Assembly (NCBI GenBank): GCA_026388755.1
Contig: JAPLJE010000592.1
Span: 1-10,122 of the forward strand
Length of the DNA: 10,122 nucleotides
Direction of reading: 5' to 3'
Source of the DNA: Deltaproteobacteria bacterium
GTDB taxonomy: Bacteria > Desulfobacterota > Desulfobacteria > Desulfobacterales > Desulfatirhabdiaceae
Position numbers and translations under genes: made by a program. Of this stretch, positions 6,415-10,122 are shown one piece after another; within the stretch, counting starts at the first letter, position 1; every line of letters starts with the position of its first letter. A model generated the notes under the pieces. It saw nothing but the letters and a program-made list of their open reading frames with translations. It had not been told where the DNA came from and ran no database searches.

Positions 6415-7755
6415 TCAAGCCTTTCCAATCGTATCCCGGACTTTTTCTGCTATCTGTTCAGCAAAAGTCCGGGTTTCTTTTTGAGACGGGCCCTCCACCA
6501 TGACGCGACACAGTGGCTGAGTCCCCGAATACCGGATCAGCACCCTTCCTTCATCCCCCAGCTGGGTCTCCACCTGCCCGACCACATCCTGGATTCCGGA
6601 AACCGTATCGATATCGGGTTTTTCACCAACCGGAACGTTGATCAGTATCTGCGGAAAGACGCTCATGATCCCGGCCAGTTCTGAAAGCGGAATAGATGCG
6701 GATCGCATGGCTTCAAGAAGCTGAAGCGCAGTAAGAATGCCGTCGCCGGTGGTGTGCCGGTCCAGAAACAGCGTGTGCCCGGAGTCCTCTCCGCCCAGGA
6801 CGGCGCCTTCGGATTTCATCATCTCCATGACATGGCGGTCCCCCACCTGAGCCAGGGAGAGGAGAATCCCCTGTTTTTTCAAAGCGATTTTAAGCCCCAT
6901 GTTGCTCATCACGGTTGCCACCACCCGGTTGCCGACCAGTCTTCCGGCTTGTTTCATGTGGACGGCGCAGACAGCCAGTGCCTGATCGCCGGTCAATACC
7001 CTTCCGGTTTCATCAACAGCGATCACCCGGTCTCCATCCCCGTCAAAGGCAAATCCGGCATGGGCCTTGTGTTTCACAACCGCTTTCCGGAGGGCTTCAG
7101 GATGCTGAGAGCCGCAACCGGCATTGATGTTGACACCGTCCGGTTTATCGGACAGGACAAATATCTCGGCACCCATTCGCGAAAACACATCGGGAGCCGC
7201 CTGAAATGTGGCGCCATGGGAGCAGTCCAGGACCAGGCGAAGCCCTTCCAGCGTCAAATCCGGAACAGAATTTACCAGAAAATCTCCATAATAATCCAAG
7301 GCATCCATAATGGCATCGCAGCGGCCGACAACAGGCGAAGGCGATCCGTGCCTTTCCTTTATAATCTGCTTTTCAAGCTCCCGTTCAACGGATTCGGAAA
7401 GCTTGAATCCGTTTCCGTCAAACACCTTGATTCCGTTATCCTCGTAAGGATTGTGAGAGGCGGAGACAACGATACCGGCACATGCCCCCAGCTTGGCGGC
7501 AATGGCGGCGACTCCCGGGGTGGGCAGAACGCCGCACAGGCAGGCATCCGCGCCCATCGAACAGAGGCCTGCGGCCAGCGCGCATTCCAACATGTCGCCG
7601 GAGATTCGGGTGTCTTTTCCAATAACGACCCTGGTAGATGAATCGGTTGTAAAATAAGCGGCAACTGCCCTGCCGATTGCGACCGCCATTTCCGGTGTCA
7701 TGGGATGTCGATTGGCAACCCCGCGAATGCCGTCTGTTCCAAACAATCTTTTCAT
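6415..7755 (-). CDS. glmM: Phosphoglucosamine mutase GlmM
   Basis: Cytoplasmic enzyme that interconverts glucosamine-6-phosphate and glucosamine-1-phosphate, the step before GlmU in making UDP-GlcNAc for peptidoglycan and LPS. At 446 residues it has the usual length. Motifs in order: N-terminal FGTDGIRG (5-12); the phosphoserine loop VSASHNP (97-103) with catalytic Ser100; the metal-binding DGDGDR (238-243); the sugar-specificity loop GGEDSGH (321-327); and the phosphate-binding RYSGTQP (408-414). Asp324 and Tyr409/Gln413 are mild variants of the more usual Gln, Pro and Glu, but the essential residues are present. I chose ATG 7755 because FGTDGIR begins four codons later and AAGGA (7763-7767, minus strand) precedes it; the longer frame to 7878 only overlaps the upstream gene. 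It lies 10 bases after the GlmU-like gene, so the two form an operon. It faces the BI-1 gene end to end with three bases between. Confidence 0.96.
   Translation of the reverse strand: MKRLFGTDGIRGVANRHPMTPEMAVAIGRAVAAYFTTDSSTRVVIGKDTRISGDMLECALAAGLCSMGADACLCGVLPTPGVAAIAAKLGACAGIVVSASHNPYEDNGIKVFDGNGFKLSESVERELEKQIIKERHGSPSPVVGRCDAIMDALDYYGDFLVNSVPDLTLEGLRLVLDCSHGATFQAAPDVFSRMGAEIFVLSDKPDGVNINAGCGSQHPEALRKAVVKHKAHAGFAFDGDGDRVIAVDETGRVLTGDQALAVCAVHMKQAGRLVGNRVVATVMSNMGLKIALKKQGILLSLAQVGDRHVMEMMKSEGAVLGGEDSGHTLFLDRHTTGDGILTALQLLEAMRSASIPLSELAGIMSVFPQILINVPVGEKPDIDTVSGIQDVVGQVETQLGDEGRVLIRYSGTQPLCRVMVEGPSQKETRTFAEQIAEKVRDTIGKA
6435..6482 (+). terminator. Strong intrinsic terminator of the BI-1 transcript, inside glmM
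   Basis: CCCGGACTTTT (6435-6445) pairs perfectly over 11 bases with AAAAGTCCGGG (6463-6473). The loop is 17 bases, in which CTG/CAG can add three more pairs. The run TTTCTTTTT follows at 6474-6482. This is a textbook rho-independent terminator on the plus strand, starting 24 bases after the BI-1 stop. All of it lies within the last codons of glmM on the other strand. Read in the glmM direction there is no T-run after the stem, so it should not stop glmM transcription. Confidence 0.85.
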
Positions 7756-7765
7756 GTGTGATTCC

Positions 7766-8995
7766 TTATTCCCCCGCCAAGCCGGTTGCCAGCAACGGAA
7801 ATATCTCCAGAGCCTCTTTAACAATGTGGTCGATGATTCCCTGAAGCCAGACTGTGCCGGATTCTCTTGGTTTTTCACGGACCCCCTGAATCACGGAAAG
7901 ATACGTCTTTCCGCTCTCGCGAATTCCCTTTTGAACGACTTCCAGAAAATCGTCCCGAAAATCGGTATTCCCCTGCCAGGTCTTGTGCATCAGGAACAAC
8001 CTTTCAAGCTGAGAGCAGTTGTTAAAAGTCTCACACAAACGATTCGCCTGGACGGTCTGGGGCACACCGGAAACCGGCAAACTCCGGCAATAGGCCAGCA
8101 ACCGGGCAATGCGTTCCTGAATCGCCATCTGAAGCGTTTCCTTAAGCCCTTCAAACAGTTCCTGGGTAAAGTCCTGACCCACAAACTCGGACCGCACATG
8201 GATATACCACTGCCTGAGAGCCATCAGATTGGCAATATAATGAATGTTGTTGACCACAACGCGTTTCAGGGTTAAATGCATCCCGCGGGTAAACGCAACA
8301 TTCGCGCTTCTGGCGCCTCCCTCCTGAATCAGGCGATCCGGCCTTAGCTCGTCCTTGCGACATATTGAGCCTGCGGCAAGCACGGTTCCATATTCAAGCC
8401 GGCAGGGTCCGACAAGCCCTCCCTGGCCCCCTAAAAAAATGGGGGTTTGATTCAGCATGACCCCCCTGGGAACATCACCCAGTAATGATGCAGTTGCCTT
8501 ATCCTGATTGGGCGTGAAATTGAAATGAATGTAGGAGCTGCCAACTTCGCTGTGATTCTTTCGGCTGGTTCCACCGGCCATCAGGCAATCGCAGAAATTG
8601 ATCAAGCTGCCAAGCGTGACAAAGGGAAACAGGATGGTCTGTTTCAGCGCAACCGTGTGCGCGACGCTCGCCTGCTCTTCCAGAATGGTTCCTTCTCTTA
8701 CATGGGCGCCAAAACCCATCACCACATCATCCAGGAAAGCCGCCTTTCGGAAAAAACCGCCTTTTAGCTCTACCCGGGACCCGATGTAGCAGTTCTCGAC
8801 CGTAACCGGTCCTTCATACCCCAGTTTAGCGCCCGGAAGAATGAGCGTTTTATCGCCATAAATCCGGCAACCCGGATAGAGAGTGACCCCGTCGCCCGAA
8901 ATCCGCTTCAAATCGACTTCCTCTCCAATATCCACGGTGTCGGGTTTATGAATTTTCACCCCTTTTTCCATAAGCTGGTGCGCTTTCGATGCCAT
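7766..8995 (-). CDS. GlmU-like left-handed beta-helix protein (no uridylyltransferase domain)
   Basis: A 409-residue protein (from ATG 8995). Residues about 13-215 show hexapeptide-repeat, left-handed beta-helix character, with turns such as TLYPGCRIYGD, VTVENCYIGSRVEL and AHVREGTILEEQASV. The stretch at 145-216 resembles the acetyltransferase half of GlmU: a Lys/His patch (KNHSEVG), then SSYIHFNFT and DKATASLLGD in place of GlmU's GAGTITCNYDG...NK...IGD, and finally GTVLAAGSICRKDE, like the GATIAAGTTV turn. The N-terminal pyrophosphorylase domain (LxAGxGTRM) is absent. Residues about 240-409 are mostly helical and unlike GlmU. With glmM directly downstream, acetylation of glucosamine-1-phosphate is the likely job, but this is inferred; some relatives are simply labelled GlmU or UDP-GlcNAc pyrophosphorylase. 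An in-frame TTG lies two codons upstream (9001); I prefer the ATG, with AAAGG eight bases before it. Confidence 0.8.
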   Translation of the reverse strand: MASKAHQLMEKGVKIHKPDTVDIGEEVDLKRISGDGVTLYPGCRIYGDKTLILPGAKLGYEGPVTVENCYIGSRVELKGGFFRKAAFLDDVVMGFGAHVREGTILEEQASVAHTVALKQTILFPFVTLGSLINFCDCLMAGGTSRKNHSEVGSSYIHFNFTPNQDKATASLLGDVPRGVMLNQTPIFLGGQGGLVGPCRLEYGTVLAAGSICRKDELRPDRLIQEGGARSANVAFTRGMHLTLKRVVVNNIHYIANLMALRQWYIHVRSEFVGQDFTQELFEGLKETLQMAIQERIARLLAYCRSLPVSGVPQTVQANRLCETFNNCSQLERLFLMHKTWQGNTDFRDDFLEVVQKGIRESGKTYLSVIQGVREKPRESGTVWLQGIIDHIVKEALEIFPLLATGLAGE

Positions 8996-9058
8996 TCTCA
9001 ATACCTTTCCTGTATCATAATGGATTGTCTTTCTTTTCCGCCGTTATGCTCCTTTCAA

Positions 9059-9088
9059 ACTATATCGGAAAACCCCCGGCTCTGCCAG
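9059..9088 (-). promoter_or_regulatory. Candidate promoter for the GlmU-like/glmM operon
   Basis: On the minus strand, CTGGCA (9088-9083) and TATAGT (9064-9059) are separated by 18 bases. The -10 matches the sigma-70 consensus at five of six positions, the -35 at four. Transcription would begin near 9052, giving a leader of about 57 bases that contains the AAAGG site before ATG 8995. It is the best candidate I can find in this stretch, not a certain one. Confidence 0.35.
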
Positions 9089-9179
9089 ATTTTTTTAACG
9101 ATTTCCAAGGTGAAAAACGAGTGCTCCACAAAACACATCGTCATGCAACGCAATTTCGGATATTGCCTTTCATCGGGTA

Positions 9180-9209
9180 TTGCAATTAAAACCGGAAAAA
9201 GGGTATATA
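9180..9209 (+). promoter_or_regulatory. Candidate promoter for the ketosynthase gene
   Basis: TTGCAA (9180-9185) and TATATA (9204-9209) are 18 bases apart, each a good sigma-70 match. A start near 9216 would leave a short leader before the GTG at 9243. The rest of the intergenic region (about 8996-9242) holds no gene, terminator or long repeat that I can see, so it appears to be a divergent promoter region. Confidence 0.4.
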
Positions 9210-9242
9210 GCCCCATCATTAACCTATTTCAAAGAAGATTTT

Positions 9243-10122
9243 GTGACCCGATTGATCGATCATCCCCCTATTGCTGTTGTGGCAATGGCCGGTGTTTTTC
9301 CCGGCGCATCCACCCTGGACCAGTTCTGGCGTAACATCGTTGAAAAGAAGGATGCCTGCGGGGATATTCCGGAAAGCAGGTGGGTTGCGCGGCCAGCGGA
9401 CATGGTATCCGCCCTGCCCGCTCCGGACAAGGCCTTTCACCGGCGAGGCTGCGTGATTCAGGATTTTGATTTTGATCCCGATGGCTTTGCCATTCCCGCG
9501 GACAATTTGCGTTCTCTCGATCCGATGATTCATCTGGTCCTTCATGCCGGCAGGCAGGCTTTTTCAACATTTCAGTCCGCCGGCATTGACAAAGATCGCA
9601 TCGGCGTCATCCTGGCGGCAATCGCGCTTCCGACAGAAACATCCTCTCGCCTGGCGCAAGAAATTCTTGGAGAATCCTTTAAAAACGCCCTCTTCCGGAA
9701 AGACACTGGCCTTTTATCCCCCCTGACCCGAAATCAATGTCTGGCCAGCCAGGTAACGGCCCTTCCCGCTGCTGTTCTGGCTCAGGCACTGGGTCTTTGC
9801 GGCCCGGCCTTTACCCTGGACGCCGCCTGTGCCTCCTCCCTATATGCCGTAAAGCTGGCCTGCGACATGCTCGACGCCCATCGCTGTGATGCGGTTCTGG
9901 CCGGCGGGGTGTCCCGGCCCGACTGTCTGTATACCCAGGTCGGTTTCAGCCAATTGAGGGCACTGTCGCCATCCGGGCGCTGCGCGCCGTTTGACGCCCA
10001 TGCAGACGGGCTCATGGTCGGCGAGGGTGCAGGACTTCTCGTCTTAAAGCGGCTGGAAGATGCGCTGAATGACGGCGATACCCTGTTCGGCGTCATTCGA
10101 GGCATCGGACTTTCCAATGACA
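9243..10122 (+). CDS. PKS / PUFA-synthase-like protein, N-terminal ketosynthase domain (3' end outside window)
   Basis: The first 293 codons of a large multidomain synthase. The product opens almost at once with a beta-ketoacyl synthase domain: IAVVAMAGVFPGA (10-22), the tract DFDFDPDGF, then LDAACASSLYAVKLA with active-site Cys196 (TGT 9828-9830), LAGGVSRPD, and the lid motif FDAHADGLMVGEGAGLLVLKR. The two catalytic histidines (HGTGT and the later His) would lie beyond the window. The wording around the active site (DAACASSLYAVKLACD) and the early RW and FDFDP segments resemble PfaA-type PUFA synthases and related Desulfobacteraceae lipid synthases more than typical modular PKS. Which product it makes cannot be told from this part. 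The start is GTG 9243, after the weak site AAGAAG; the frame is open further upstream (to at least 9180), but only GTG 9243 puts the conserved domain at the usual distance from the N-terminus. It is divergent from the amino-sugar operon. Confidence 0.9.
   Translation, partial: MTRLIDHPPIAVVAMAGVFPGASTLDQFWRNIVEKKDACGDIPESRWVARPADMVSALPAPDKAFHRRGCVIQDFDFDPDGFAIPADNLRSLDPMIHLVLHAGRQAFSTFQSAGIDKDRIGVILAAIALPTETSSRLAQEILGESFKNALFRKDTGLLSPLTRNQCLASQVTALPAAVLAQALGLCGPAFTLDAACASSLYAVKLACDMLDAHRCDAVLAGGVSRPDCLYTQVGFSQLRALSPSGRCAPFDAHADGLMVGEGAGLLVLKRLEDALNDGDTLFGVIRGIGLSND

Noticed and set aside
6754..7641. A 295-codon open frame on the plus strand opposite glmM.
   Set aside because: glmM is certain on the other strand. 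The antisense product shows no signal, repeat or family motif, and its start lacks a ribosome binding site.
9014..9019. TATGAT on the minus strand, considered as the -10 of the GlmU-like/glmM operon.
   Set aside because: It would start transcription at about 9007, inside the ribosome binding site, and no -35 is present; the TATAGT at 9059-9064 fits better.

Overview
The window is a piece of a Gram-negative bacterial chromosome. Exported proteins with lipobox or Sec signals, a bacterial Tim44-like membrane protein, a stand-alone GlmU-like left-handed beta-helix protein beside glmM, and a PfaA/PKS-type ketosynthase together suggest a Desulfobacterota (Desulfobacteraceae-like sulfate reducer) lineage. 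That placement comes from remembered family distributions and is only moderately sure. I see no tRNA, rRNA, CRISPR array, insertion sequence or attachment site. No gene-free stretch exceeds 300 bases; the longest is the divergent intergenic region at about 8996-9242.

Layout, left to right. (1) 2-2269 (+): the 3' three quarters of a ten-helix cation P-type ATPase, cut by the window edge. (2) 2333-4473 (+): four small envelope proteins. They are an EI24/CysZ-like membrane protein; an unrecognised signal-peptide plus four-helix protein with histidines placed like a di-heme cytochrome b, overlapping the previous gene by ATGA; a short lipoprotein; and a Cys/His-rich exported peptide behind its own near-consensus promoter. 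(3) 4576-5614 (+): a Tim44-like protein broken into two frames near position 5220. (4) 5704-6411 (+): a Bax inhibitor-1 family membrane protein, ended by a strong intrinsic terminator that lies inside the convergent glmM gene. (5) 8995-6415 (-): a two-gene amino-sugar operon, a GlmU-like beta-helix protein then glmM. (6) 9243 to the right edge (+): the start of a large PKS/PUFA-synthase-like gene with a ketosynthase domain first, divergent from the amino-sugar operon.

How the genes work together. GlmM makes glucosamine-1-phosphate, and the neighbouring beta-helix protein resembles the acetyltransferase half of GlmU, the next step towards UDP-GlcNAc for peptidoglycan and LPS. It has no uridylyltransferase domain. 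The ATPase and the small envelope genes could form one metal or redox handling group, but only synteny and residue patterns suggest that. The most notable observations are the split Tim44 gene, the putative di-heme protein, the unusual M4/M6 residues of the ATPase, the GlmU-like/GlmM pair with an extra helical domain, and the terminator embedded in antisense glmM sequence. I cannot show that any of this is a new defence or mobile system.
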